Assembly (NCBI GenBank): GCA_902806575.1
Contig: CADCXD010000001.1
Coordinates: 4,216,001 to 4,280,000, forward strand
Direction of reading: 5' to 3'
Origin: Jackrogersella multiformis
Taxonomy: Eukaryota > Ascomycota > Sordariomycetes > Xylariales > Hypoxylaceae
DNA length: 64,000 bases
Shown: positions 22,805 through 34,108 of the stretch, in pieces
Layout: each line of letters opens with the position of its first letter
Position numbering within the stretch: position 1 is the stretch's first letter
Position numbers and translations under genes: made by a program
The notes under the pieces: model-generated
Seen by the model: the letters and a program-made list of their open reading frames with translations, nothing else
Database searches by the model: none
What the model was told of the DNA's origin: nothing

Positions 22805-24739
22805 TCATGCAACAGTAATCTTCATTCCACTCAACTGATCCCCCTCGCGCCACTTCCCCAATGCCTCTACGAACCCTCCCAGCCCCCCGCTGTATGGCGA
22901 CATCCTCGCCTGCTTTATCAATTCCTCTTGCGTGACCTCTGTGCTGAACAACTGTCCCTCGTTATTGATATAGCTCGGCGTGCACGCCGACGTCGTCGCG
23001 AACCGCGCCGCGCCTTGCAATATCCTCATGCTCCATGCCTCCTGTGCCGGAACCTCCACCTCGATCGTCACCCCGCTCTTAGTCAACCCGCCCGCCCGCT
23101 TGTGCGCCGTAGAGACTACGTACGCGGCTTGTTGAGCCTGCGCGTTTAGCGAGGAGTAGTGGTTCGCCGCCGTCCCGGCCTGCAGCGACGACAGCCAGAA
23201 TAGGTTCGGGAACCCGTTGGTCGCGTACCCGTGCAGCGTCGCGGGGCCCGTCGTCGCCCACCGCTCTGCCATCGTCAGGCCCTCTCGGCCCAGCACCTTG
23301 ACGTGTGCACGCGCTGTCGGGTCCGCCCCAAACGCCACCGGGGATTGGTACCCCGTGCTTAGCACGAGGATGTCCAGCGGGATCTCCTCGCCGTTGACCA
23401 CAAGGCCCTGCGGCGTCGCGCTATCGACGCCCTTGCCGTCGGTGTCGATTAGGTGGACATTAGGCTGGTTGAACGACTGCAGGTAGGTGTCGCTGAAAGT
23501 TGGGCGCTTGCACCATGTTGGGTACCAAGGCGTGAGCTTCTCCGCCGTCTCCTTGTCCTTGACGATCGAGGCGACCCGTGCCCGGATCCGCGCGGTGCAC
23601 TCCGCATCCCGCGCGAGGAAGGTGCCGATGAGATCTGGTACCTTCTCTTGAGCGACGAACTCGAACTCTTTGTCGGCGACTAGAGCCGAGTAAGTGGGCA
23701 GTTTAGACCATTCGTCATCCACTAAGTTGGGGCTGTCAGAAGGTGCGTCGTGGGCTATATGCGCTGTGAAGTTTGTCTGGCGCTCCTGGTTCCAGCCTGG
23801 GTGGCCAGAGATCTTCTTCCACTCTTGCGGATCAGTGGGTCTTTGACCACGACTGAATACCGCACTGGGTGTGCGTTGGAACACGTATAACTCCTTGGCA
23901 TATTGGGCCAGGATCGGTACGGCTTGGATTGCCGTCGCACCAGTACCGAGGATACCGACTCTCTTGTCCTTCAGCTTCGACAAATCTGGGAAGGCTTCCT
24001 CAGAGGAACCCCCGGTGACGTCGTAGTTCCACCGTGACGTATGGAAATAGTCACCCTTGAAGGCCTCGATTCCGGCGCCGGCGAGTTTTGGAATTTTGGG
24101 ATTGGCCAGATACCCGGCGGTCAACCAGGCAAATTCTGCGTTCACCGTCGAAGAGATCTTTTCAGCCCCCTTTGGGCCTCTTCTCGTGGTGAAATCAACT
24201 TTCCACACACGAGCCTCGTCGTCCCATTCCATCTTGTTGGCCTGGGTTCTAAAGAGGATTTTATCTTCTAGATCGAACCTCTTCACCACTTTCTTGAGAT
24301 AATTCCAGATCTCTACACCAGAGGCGTATTTGTGTGAAGGCATATATCCCATCTCCTCCACAAGGGGCATGTATATATACGATTCCACATCGCAGTGTAT
24401 CCCCGGATACCTGTTCCAGTACCACGTACCGCCAACACCTCCAGCCTCTTCGATGATCCGGATTTGGTCTGCAGAAAAACCGGCCTGGATGAGTCGGATT
24501 GCTGTAACGATACCGCCGATCCCCGCACCTACGATGAAGAACTTCGGGCAGTCGCCTGGCGCGAGGGGAGATGGTAGCGCATCAAGGGCAGCATGATCCG
24601 CCCAAGGGTCATCTGCCAAGTGACGCAACTGATCGGATTTGCTTTCCGATAGAACCTCGAATTGGGCTGAGCCGTCGGAGCGCAGACGTTTCTTCGCTTC
24701 GGCGGCGTACTTCTCCTGGATGCGGGTGAATTCCTCCAT
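22805..24739 (-). CDS. Baeyer-Villiger-type flavin monooxygenase
   Basis: Single-exon frame of 644 residues, start ATG at 24739. A first Rossmann fold binds FAD near residue 67 (FFIVGAGIGGIVTAIRL). The Baeyer-Villiger fingerprint appears as FKGDYFHTSRWNYD, the FxGxxxHTxxW form. A second Rossmann motif for NADPH follows (VGILGTGATAIQ). These are features of class B flavoprotein monooxygenases acting on ketones (cyclohexanone or steroid monooxygenase-like). About 60 N-terminal residues precede the FAD fold, as in the longer fungal members. No signal peptide. The substrate is unknown. The gene is intact with no frameshift. It diverges from a cyclase-family gene across 1.3 kb. Confidence 0.92.
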   Translation of the reverse strand: MEEFTRIQEKYAAEAKKRLRSDGSAQFEVLSESKSDQLRHLADDPWADHAALDALPSPLAPGDCPKFFIVGAGIGGIVTAIRLIQAGFSADQIRIIEEAGGVGGTWYWNRYPGIHCDVESYIYMPLVEEMGYMPSHKYASGVEIWNYLKKVVKRFDLEDKILFRTQANKMEWDDEARVWKVDFTTRRGPKGAEKISSTVNAEFAWLTAGYLANPKIPKLAGAGIEAFKGDYFHTSRWNYDVTGGSSEEAFPDLSKLKDKRVGILGTGATAIQAVPILAQYAKELYVFQRTPSAVFSRGQRPTDPQEWKKISGHPGWNQERQTNFTAHIAHDAPSDSPNLVDDEWSKLPTYSALVADKEFEFVAQEKVPDLIGTFLARDAECTARIRARVASIVKDKETAEKLTPWYPTWCKRPTFSDTYLQSFNQPNVHLIDTDGKGVDSATPQGLVVNGEEIPLDILVLSTGYQSPVAFGADPTARAHVKVLGREGLTMAERWATTGPATLHGYATNGFPNLFWLSSLQAGTAANHYSSLNAQAQQAAYVVSTAHKRAGGLTKSGVTIEVEVPAQEAWSMRILQGAARFATTSACTPSYINNEGQLFSTEVTQEELIKQARMSPYSGGLGGFVEALGKWREGDQLSGMKITVA

Positions 24740-26016
24740 TGTTTAATATCTATAAATTCGCTTTCTTGTTCTGTAACGTTTGAGATGAATTCATCCTCGT
24801 GTTCACCAGCGAACAAACCTCTCTTATAGCAAGAGGTGTACGAGATGCGCGAGGCCAATGGAGAAGTGTAACGAGCCGATTAGGTGTGGGGAATATTTAT
24901 ACAAGACTTTCTTCGCTCCCAAGTCCAATTACCTATTTTTATCGATCTCTTGCAATGCGACAGGACAGTCGGGGGATTTGAGTGGAAGCCATCCCATGCT
25001 CGTCTGCCCACCAAGCCTCTAGGAGGTATTATCACAAATGCCTACCCTTAGGCTGGCGATTACAAAGCTTCTCCAACTGCTAAGCGTCACATAACCGACA
25101 GCCACGAGGCACATACACTAGTCGATAGCTTGGAATACCGGTGGATGATTTTCATGCTGTGGGGGGAATTAGACCCTGACTAGATAGTTCTGGGCTTTTA
25201 TATTGGTACATCTCGGCTACGACATGAAAAGGAACCCCTCACGAATCCAGGTTCGAAAACTTGAACTTGTTGTGCCGCATTTGCGGATACGCAAAGAGAA
25301 AGAAACGAATCGTATTCGTGTTTCGTGGCAGGTGAAGCGACACAAGTACAATGACACCCAAGCTTGCATAAGACAAGAACAATACCTACCTAGATACGTT
25401 ACCGCATGGATATTCCCAAAGCCGACTGCGGAGTCAACTGATGACGGCCGAAACATTAGTAAGATCCACCACCGAAATGCCTTGTCAACAGCATACCTAG
25501 GTACTTAGGTAGTTATATTACCCGTACTACTATGCAAGTATTACAGCATAGATCTCCCAGAGCTAGTAAACATATGAACCTGTCACTAAGTTTGTATCAA
25601 ACTGTTAACCTGTCAAAATACTTATGACTGATTGCTTAGGTAGGTAGGTACGCAAGCATCTACTATAGATTCGCGTATGCTGGCCCTACTGAGTTTCAGT
25701 GGAGATTCACCTATTGGAATCAAGACGGATTTCAGCCTGCATTAGCCTAGGCATCCTATTATGTCTATATATGGATACTTCCAGTGAACTTGGATGCGCT
25801 ACAACCCTACCTAGGGAGGTAGCTTGGTAGTAGTAGACGGGCAGGGGATAGGGGTTTATTTCCTGGCTGTTTGCTAGGCCTTAAGCTAGAGGCAGCTGAA
25901 TACCTATCTGCCTAAAAATATAGGGGTAGGTAAGTATTATAAATAACTCTTAATATAATGACGCAAACTCGTTTAGCACATAGATCGAAAGAATCTCGCA
26001 GACTAGCTAATACAAA
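24740..26016. other. Divergent promoter region
   Basis: Shared upstream region of the monooxygenase and the cyclase-family gene. Contains TACCTAGGTA at 25494-25503 and related palindromes near 25390, 25640 and 25810. Small open frames (for example 25203-25508) have no recognisable content. Confidence 0.5.
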
Positions 26017-27221
26017 ATGGACGTTCTAAATGTGCCGAACTTCGACGACCTACCCAAGGTCCCAGACATGCCCCAGGGATGTGCATGGGGCCTATTTGAC
26101 AAGGACGGCAAGAAAGATCTCCTAGGGACTCTTAACCATCTGACGCCATCAGTGGTGAAGGCAGCATGCGGCGAAGCGCGAGATGGCGTGTCGATATCCC
26201 TGAAGTATGTTGATACCACCCTACTATACTACCCGCCTTAGTTCGAGAAGATTATCTTACGCGAATAATACTCAGCTGGCCGCTCAATGCCATAGGATTC
26301 CCACTACCAGGAAGAATAGCACCTACGCATAAACATATGACCTTACGCGATGCAGGGCTATCCGAAGGAACTGGATGGGATGATGAAATACACTTCAACA
26401 CACAGTTCAGTAGTCAATGGGATAGTCTAGTTCATTGGCAACACCAGCCGTCAGGGTTAGCTTACAATGGCATAACCGTGACCAATGAGGCGCTCTCCGT
26501 AGCCAACACGGCCGCGAATACCATGCCAACTTTGGACCACTGGCATGCCGCTGGAGGGCTAGTCGCAAGAGGTGTTTTCATCGATTTCAAGGAATGGGCC
26601 GAGAAGCGCGCCAAATCAGAGGGGAAAACCGGCGATGACGCCGTCTGCCACCCCCTTGACGGCCACCGCATCACAGTCGAGGAGATCGAGGCCGTGGCCA
26701 AAGACCAAGATGTCGAGTTCCGCCCCGGCGACGTGCTCATCATTCGCACGGGGCTTACCGAAGTCCTACAGGCTCCAAGCCCTGAAGACTTCGCAAAGCT
26801 GCAGACCGCGAAGATCGCGGGCATGCATGGCGCCCTCGAGTCCGCCAAATGGCTGTGGAATAAGCGCTTCTCCGCCGTGGCTGGCGACAGCTGGGGTTTC
26901 GAGGCGCTGATGCCCCTGAAGGAAGACGGGACCCAGGGTGGCCCGAACGATCTATGTAGGTTTTACCGCGCGTGTGGAATCGTGATTGCCCCAATGACCA
27001 TTCTGTTTCTTCTGAGATGATGCCATCTGCTCACATCATCAATAGTCCTCCATCCTTGGCTGCTTTCGATGTTCGGCATGCCCATTGGCGAGCTCTGGGA
27101 CCTGATGGCGCTCTCCAAGCACTGCAAGGCCTCGGGACGGTATAGCTTCTTGCTCACGTCGGTGCCGCTGAACATACCTGGGCTTATCGGGTCTCCGCCG
27201 AATGCCTTGGCTATTTTCTAG
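26017..27221 (+). CDS. Cyclase-family metal hydrolase (kynurenine formamidase-like)
   Basis: Three exons: 26017-26204, 26276-26955, 27046-27221; introns are GT-AG and the total is exactly 348 codons (347 residues). The splice joins give LNWPLNAIGFPLPGR and NDLFLHPWLLSMFGMPIGELWDL, both typical of the fungal branch of the cyclase superfamily. The metal-binding region is SQWDSLVHWQHQPSG, corresponding to the HxGTHxD segment of bacterial kynurenine formamidase, followed by YNG and GVFIDF. C-terminal FRPGDVLIIRTGLTE is also conserved. Family members hydrolyse amide or lactam bonds, for example N-formylkynurenine or isatin; the substrate here is unknown. No targeting signal. It faces the Baeyer-Villiger gene head to head, which may reflect a shared catabolic role. 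Confidence 0.88.
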
Positions 27222-27458
27222 GTTAAAGGTGTCTCATCGTGCAGGGAATGGACGGGGATGTTTAGGTTGGTTTGGTATTGACTTACATATCTCACTGCAT
27301 TAGCTAGATCAGAATCCACGCTTTGTAGACTCGAGCCTCGAATGGATATCGATACTCTTATCCCAAATGTTTTTTATGAAACATCATGTGCATGTATTTC
27401 CGGTGTCTTTCTAATGGCGTATTTCGGTTCTTTGGTTTGATATTAAACTCCATCCAGC

Positions 27459-28987
27459 TTAGTTCCCGTTGCTGGCACCTACCAGACAGGTAGTGATGAT
27501 GAAATCATGAGATCGTAGCTTGCGCACGGCATTCAATGCCCATTCGAAGATCATGTAATGCTCTTCTATCAAATGGTTGGGACCTTACCTAGGTACACAT
27601 TCAGCTGATATATCCTCCCTGTCTCGTTTCCACAGGGTTGGGCCGACTCCCTGGTCAAACTCGAAATTCACACGATCAAAGTGTTTGTCCTCTGTCCAAG
27701 TCCATTCCAACCACAGCTCTTTATAGGACTCCTGAATAAGATCGGAATGATGCGAATATCAGTCACCATGGCCTACTCTGAATGCTTTAAGCGCCGTCAT
27801 ATGTTTTCGCCAATGCGAGAAAATGTCGCTCCATCGCAGAAGGTAACGTTGAGTAGCCACATTTCCCCATTCTCGAGAAAGGATCGATTCCTGAACTGGA
27901 TAACCCGTGTCGCTTGGTGTTTCACCGAGCCTTCCGAAAACCCGGGCTTTCCACAGGGGAGGGCAATCATCCAAGTATAGTTACCGTAGGCCAGCATGTC
28001 CATTGTTTCGACCAAGCGAAGCGAACCAGAATACTTGGCATTCATGGGAGAAAAAGTAGTTTCCCAGAGCGAGAACCTCAAGTTTAAGGAATCCAGAATC
28101 TGGACCGGTGCCCGGATTTACGTCCCGAAAATCCATTCCAGGGATCCAACCCCAGCGGCTATCGAAGAACAGAGAAAGAACTCAGAGGCTCTTGGCGAAC
28201 TCTGGTGGTAGCCACGTTTTTTGAGAGACTCCATCAAAACGTACGGCTCCTGGAAGTACATCGCCTTCTCAGGGCTAGCATCGTAAGTGGCGAAGACAAC
28301 ATAAAGTTTCATGTCGGTCACAGCAGAGAGAACCTTGTTAAACACATTAGATAATGTCGGCCGGGTATCATCGTAACCTGCTATGTTGCCTATCGTTAGA
28401 GTCTCGAGCTCAATCGGATCAACTTGCTCGCCAATAGCATCGGCAGTTTTCGAAGCAAGGCGCTTGTGGAATGTACCTAGGTACGATGGTCAACGCGCTC
28501 TTAGTTGCCGTAGACAGTAACATCTAGTCGCTCGTAAAGCTTGGACGATGCTTGAGCAGTCTATTTTCCAGTCAAACAACTGAATATTGTCCACATCACC
28601 AGATACCGTAGGTAAGTCGTCGTTCTCATCTGCATCGTCTCCGCAATGGTAGTTGGATTTCAGGTTAATCCTCTTAAGTCCCGAGAAGAACCTAAGGCTG
28701 TGCAGGGCTAGGAAAACTCCAGGGAAAACCGAATAGTCTCATCGCAATAGCTTTCCAAGCTTACGCTAAGCGACGTGTCGATGTTCAATTCGCGAATTCG
28801 TATACGGAGATGTGGAGGTTGCGATATGTTCACGAAAATCGACTTATTATCACTATTATCCGCGACGGAAAACCCGGGAAGCTAGTAGAAGGTTTAGACT
28901 TCTGTATAGAAGGCGACATTTGAGCAACGTAGAATGTGTCGCGTAAGAGAAAATTCGATCGAAGATCTCGAGCGGGAATGGCGCCAT
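27459..28987 (-). pseudogene. Decayed F-box protein gene
   Basis: An F-box begins at ATG 28987-28985: MAPFPLEIFDRIFSY followed by THSTLLKCRLLYRSLNLL. The frame then stops near 28855. Further coding stretches continue in changing frames: HLRIRIRELNIDTSLSVSLE, then FFSGLKRINLKSNYHCGDDA, then MKLYVVFATYDASPEKAMYF, then LYLDDCPPLWKARVFG and YLLRWSDIFSHWRKHMTALK, and a last piece to about 27459. The order and content match the long fungal F-box family in which such LYLDDCP and RW-x8-W blocks follow the F-box. At least four frame breaks or stops occur, so the gene is non-functional. TACCTAGGTA palindromes sit inside it at 28474-28483 and 27586-27595. Intact relatives recruit substrates to SCF ubiquitin ligases. 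Confidence 0.7.
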
Positions 28988-30350
28988 GAATGATACTGGA
29001 AATAAGGGGTAAGCTATTCATACGATAACATGGGTAAACCTACCCACTCGTTAAATGTGCCAGTAACAGAAACAATTTAGATTTATTTCAATTAAGTTAA
29101 TATGATGGCAGTTGAACTATTACTTACTTACTGGTAGGTAATACTTATCCAGGTAGGTAGATTTAGTTGTAGGTTTTCTCCTATCCATCCTATGAAATAA
29201 ATAAAAAGAAAACAAAAAAGGCAACCATTAATGCAGATAACTTTACGAAAACCCTGTTAACTGCATGTCTTCTTAAGACAATATTGCTTTTAAACTAATA
29301 TTTGGTGTCAAAAGCACGAATTTATCAACCTGTGGATCCTGAGGCAGCCATTATGGAGCCATCATGGCAATATTTACAGTTATCTTAGGAAGCCATAGTT
29401 ACCTACATACCTAGGTACCTATGCTTGGGTTAATATTAACAGCTCTGCTTAGGTAAGAATGTAGTCTACCTAGGTACCTTTGTAAAAGGACGCAAAATTT
29501 CAGAATCCGGAGTTTACGGCTTACCTTATTCGATCTCCTTGTCGATCTCCCGTAATTTCCTGAATAGGAACCAATGAGGCTTCACTCGGCTGGGGTATGG
29601 ATCGGCACGACATGCCCCGTTAGACGGATTGAGCGTGTTACGACATGGGTGTCAAATGGTCGTAGGCATGCAAAAATAATTCATGAGGCAGTAGGGTTAT
29701 GTTAAAGAAGTCTACTATAGTTTACTCCCCCCCTAAGCCTTGCAGTTATTAAGCTGATGAATTATAATTTCATTGGAATAATATGTAGATTTACGATAAA
29801 TCGCTGGGGCCTGGTAAAGTGTTTGGATATAGTTCAAATCTACATCTGGCCCACGATAACGTGTCTGCCTTAAGTAAATTTTGCACAATCTACAAGTTGT
29901 AATTACATCTACTGCAATTTTCAATCAGATATCACGAGCAAGGGCATGGGATCTTTAGAGTAGCTTCATACATAAACTTACCTAGGTAGGCAATGTCGAT
30001 TTTCAATCACACGGGAGCTATTCTGGGACCTAGTAGATTCGTACTAGTTGCCCAGATCCAGTCCTTTCACCCGGTTCACCATTCATCAGTCAACCCCTAA
30101 CCTTAGCCGATTCTTAGAGCTTTCCGTTTATGAAATGCAACTTGCAGCTACCCTAGCTCCTGTGCAACATGACTGTAGTCGGTTGGAAGCCCAGACGGGA
30201 CGTCAAACTCCTGAGAGTGGGGAATATGTAGTCGTCTACGAGTTTCTATATAAACGGCTATTTTCCCATGGTTGAGAAGATATTAACAAGAGTCTATAGC
30301 ACACAAAATAGACCTTAAATTAATCCTTAGATTCTCCAATTGCCGCTGCA
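28988..30350. other. Spacer upstream of LPMO gene
   Basis: About 1.4 kb, AT-rich, with exact TACCTAGGTA at 29408-29417 and 29467-29476 and a near-copy at 29982. Small open frames only. The right part is the AA9 promoter. Confidence 0.5.
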
Positions 30351-31192
30351 ATGAAAATCTTCGCTATCTTTGCCCTTCTAGGTGCTGCCCAAGCACACTG
30401 TAAGCTCAGCCTACATTACCCCTTTTCACGCTTAAAGTTAACGAGAGTCAAGACACCTTCCCAGGCTTAATTCACAACGGCGTCACGGAAGCCGACTGGG
30501 CGTACGTCCGGAAAACGACAAATTTTCAGTCGCACGGCCCCGTGACAGATGTCAAAGACTCGCAGATCCGATGCTACGAAGCGGCGCCGGGGTCCAACGG
30601 AGCTAAGACGAAGGCGGTAAAGGCTGGTGACACGGTCGGGTTCCGCGTCGACAGCGAACTCGGGCATCCCGGCCCCTTAGCCTTCTATATGGCCAAGGCC
30701 CCTGCAGGTCAGACAGCTGAGACGTTCAACGGCGAAGGTTCAACCTGGTTCAAGATCTACCAAGATGGCCCCACGTTCGGGAAGGAGGTCACTTGGAAGT
30801 CAGCGGGGCTCACACAAGTGTCCGTAAAGATCCCGTCGTGTCTTGCGGAGGGGTATTACCTACTACGTGTTGAGCACATTGCGCTCCACGGCGCTGGGGA
30901 GACTGGTGGTGCTCAGGTACGAGTGAAAGCTTCTCATGAAAAAACACGTAATTACTCACGAAACAATAGTTCTATCAAGCTTGCGCTCAGCTACATGTCT
31001 CCGGCGGTGGCACCAAGACGTTTTCCGGTGTGTCACTCCCTGGAGCTTACAAGGTAAAACTACCCGAGTATCACCCCTTTAATGGAATTCCCTAACACCT
31101 CTTAGGCTACTGACCCTGGTATCCTCTTTCAACTGTACTGGCCGACTCCGACAAGTTACACCAATCCCGGTCCTGCTGTAGTCAGATGTTAA
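30351..31192 (+). CDS. AA9 lytic polysaccharide monooxygenase
   Basis: Secreted copper enzyme that oxidatively cuts cellulose or related glucans. Four exons: 30351-30399, 30453-30916, 30970-31053, 31106-31192, exactly 228 codons (227 residues). Signal peptide MKIFAIFALLGAAQA is cut just before His, the N-terminal copper-brace residue; the correct second acceptor (after 30452) restores HYTFPGLIHNG, whereas the nearby alternative would not. The second copper His is in LGHPGPLAFYM. The family motif H-x8-Q-x-Y is rebuilt across intron 2 (HGAGETGGAQFYQACAQ), giving the axial Tyr. Cysteines fit the usual disulfides. The protein ends NPGPAVVRC with no linker or cellulose-binding module. Probably induced on plant biomass. 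Confidence 0.95.
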
Positions 31193-31535
31193 GCACCCTA
31201 ACAGGAGAAGTGGGGTGTGAGGTAAGAGATGTATATGGTGTCAAATATCTTTGCAAGGTATGCTGTTGGGAACGGTATGATCCTTCCTAGAACGATGTAT
31301 TATGATAAATAGTAATATCCCTTAATCATGGTAAATCAAGAGCTTGATAATCGTGTCTACCCATATGATATTTCATCCCGAGGGGTTCATTCAACTTCAC
31401 CCCTTTTCAACAATGGATAAGATTCAAAAGTATAACAAGGTTTTAATAGTCCTTGTTTTCTACGTGTTTGGAAAATCCATCTAATAGATTTAGCGGCCCT
31501 TTTCATGTAATTCACCTTGATATAGGTATCTACCA
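31193..31535. other. Convergent 3' spacer
   Basis: Between the LPMO stop and the stop of the C2H2 protein gene. Nothing recognised. Confidence 0.5.
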
Positions 31536-32153
31536 TTAAACCTCTTGTTGATTGTAGGCATCAATCACTTCCCCATCTTCCGTCATCTTCCAATCCTCCC
31601 AAATCCCCGCAGTAGACCCGCGAAAACCGTGAAATCGTCGTATATGGGATTCAAACTTATAAAAGTTGCTGCAGCTTTGGCCACAGCTACCACAAATGCG
31701 AGTAGTACTTTCAGCCTTCTGCTTTCGGGCGGAATTGGGGTTATGGACGGTTGATAGGTGTGAAGATATGTTAACGGCAGCATTGGTCATCGCACGCGCG
31801 CCACATTCGCACCTGAACTTTCCGTCTTCGTCAATAAATCCCCTGCCCTTAGGGTGACTGATCTGGGTTTCCTGTAGAATGCATTGCGTTAATGGAAGTA
31901 ATCATGTAATAATAACAGTCCTGGCTTACCGTCGAGAAAGCTGCCTTGGCATTTCTCTCTCTCTTCTCTGTGTATGCCTCCACACTACCGCCAAACATAG
32001 GGTCCAGAATTTCCCTAGGCGGTGTATTCTGGTAATGTCAGTGTATTTGATTTGATGGGACTTTGAAGGATCGTCAACACTTACGCTATGGGCTACAGCT
32101 GCTTGTAGACGCGTTTGTCTAACGAGAGCGTTTTTTGGATGTTCACGCGCCAT
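31536..32153 (-). CDS. Small C2H2-type zinc-finger protein
   Basis: Three exons: 32153-32085, 32028-31930, 31871-31536; all junctions GT-AG and phase 0, giving 167 residues. The start ATG sits in a good AAACAATGG context. Two finger-like units are visible: CECGARAMTNAAVNISSH-LSTVH (C-x-C spacing, degenerate) and CGSCGQSCSNFYKFESH-IRRFH (C-x2-C-x12-H-x4-H). Between them is a basic linker. The N-terminal 60 residues have no recognised domain. It may bind nucleic acid in the nucleus; the irregular spacing makes this tentative. It is followed about 0.5 kb upstream by a solo LTR. Confidence 0.7.
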
Positions 32154-32638
32154 TGTTTTACTAGTCAAGCAAGTTAATAATGCAAATTTGTATTGGGAAA
32201 GGGGGGAAGGGATTTCATACTTAGCAAGCTTCGTGCGGATATGTTACTTGTAATAGTCGATATGAGGCCTGTATGAATCGCAGTTTCGATATGTTACTGT
32301 TGTGGTTTTCAAGTTTAGGTTTTGGTAGGGGACGGAAATAACAATTAAATATGTTGGGAGGAAAGGTTATAAGGAGGGAGTAAGCTAATGAAATGCTACT
32401 AAACTGGAGTAAACGTTTACCTTCCCAAGGCATCCAGTCAAAGGTAGATTGGTCAAGTCAATCGACCTGATTGATCAAATTAGTTAACACCTAAGGCATT
32501 TAAAGGGCGTATACAGTTGCTCGAATCGAGCAAACAAAATTTAGTCAGCTAACAGTATCATACCTAGGTAGTTCAACACCATGACCAAAAAATGAAAATC
32601 TTGTCCCATCCTAAGTAATGGCATCTGCTGTTAATACT
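32154..32638. other. Spacer between C2H2 gene and solo LTR
   Basis: Promoter side of the small C2H2 gene. Holds an exact TACCTAGGTA at 32561-32570. No gene recognised. Confidence 0.5.
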
Positions 32639-32643
32639 GTATT

Positions 32644-32957
32644 TGTGACAAGGGCAAAATGGGCTTGGAACTGTAGTTCAATTTCGAATTATAATTCTCT
32701 ATAGTCTTAAGGTCCTTGCCTTTCATCTCTTCTTGCGTAGCGAGGCGTAATGACCTATATGTATTCAATCTGAATATCTCCTTAAGCGCCGTTGGCGCCT
32801 TCTTAATCCTGTTGGTTCAGTCTTACATATATTGATCAGGTCTTCTGATTAACCTCATCCAATAGCTTTGTTTCATAAGTTCCAACACATCTCGTATTTA
32901 CCAACATGCATGCATATATTGATCATACTCTGCTTCGTGGAGCCTATCCGTATGACA
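32644..32957. mobile_element. Solo LTR with 5-bp target-site duplication
   Basis: A 314-bp unit starting TGTGACAAGGG and ending CCGTATGACA (TG...CA), flanked by the perfect direct repeat GTATT at 32639-32643 and 32958-32962. No internal retroelement sequence lies beside it, so it is a solo LTR left by recombination between the two LTRs of one insertion. It matches the RIP-mutated LTR at 5738-5958 but keeps its C and G bases, so it either inserted later or escaped RIP because it is short. Confidence 0.9.
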
Positions 32958-32962
32958 GTATT

Positions 32963-34108
32963 ATTAGCATGAGAGTGTCACTTTGAAAGTCACACACCTG
33001 ATAGTTCAACGAGGAACTACGCACATTCGACTTCTCTGAGAAGTACGACTGGGCATAATGCCGCTAAATAAATAAATGAAACTATTCATGACCCTTAAAG
33101 GTAATCGAAAAATTAGAAATGTAAGAGGCCGTGGGTTATTAAGCTTAAGGCGAGCTCTCCTTAGGTTAAACAATTATTTCTATATAACATCTAACCTTAT
33201 CGAAATATTTCATTATAAATACCTAAGTACATAACTATTAATATAATATAAGGTCTTTTCATTTATGGAATTATATATCATGGATATCAATAATAACCAG
33301 CTCTACTTAGGTACCAGGTAGTTATATACATTTTATATGTTTGTCAGGTTGTGGTTCCTAGATACCTTAGGTATTGTCTATATTGCTTGTTTGGCTATTC
33401 AGTCTATTTACGTGCGCTTTATGGGTACCTTTATGTACCTAGGTAGGTAAATATGGCTTCCTACGGTGATTGATTATAATAGTGCCTTAAAGGTTGCTAT
33501 AATGGTTGCCTTAGGATCCACAAGGTGAGGCAATCAATTGGAACCGCAAAATAGGGGTACTGTGGGGTTACTTGGTACAGCCTTAACGACAGTAAAACAG
33601 AGAAGCAATTATGAGTACCTAGGTAGGTATTTCAAGAAAGTAGCGTCAACATATCGCAAAATGCTGTCTTGCACACAGTCGCATTGTTGTGATTCCTAGA
33701 CATTGGCCATGTTGAGAAATCAGAAGTATAGGGGTTCAGCACGACAATACACTTCGGATAATCTACTTAATAGGGCAACAAGAACTTCACATAAGGATTA
33801 GGTATCCAGTCATACAAGGCTAGGATACCTAGATATAAGAGGCTCGCTGGGTCGACATAAGGATGATCATCATCGTCATAAAATATAATTTCACCATATA
33901 AAATCTTCCGAAAATGGGAAGCTAAGAGAGTTTCTACACCTGTACATTTTCATATGTCATCGGATGACCCCAAGACGAATCCTGTCTCGTAGATGAACGC
34001 CCAAACCACCCTTTACATACTTTGCGACCTCATACATGATACATCATGGATTATCCCGCACCCCAGACCCGTGATTGAATTTCGTATCCAAGGGAAAATA
34101 ATAAGGAA
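32963..34108. other. Spacer after solo LTR
   Basis: AT-rich with exact TACCTAGGTA at 33436-33445 and 33616-33625. No gene recognised. The right end is the 3' flank of the Zn2Cys6 gene. Confidence 0.5.
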
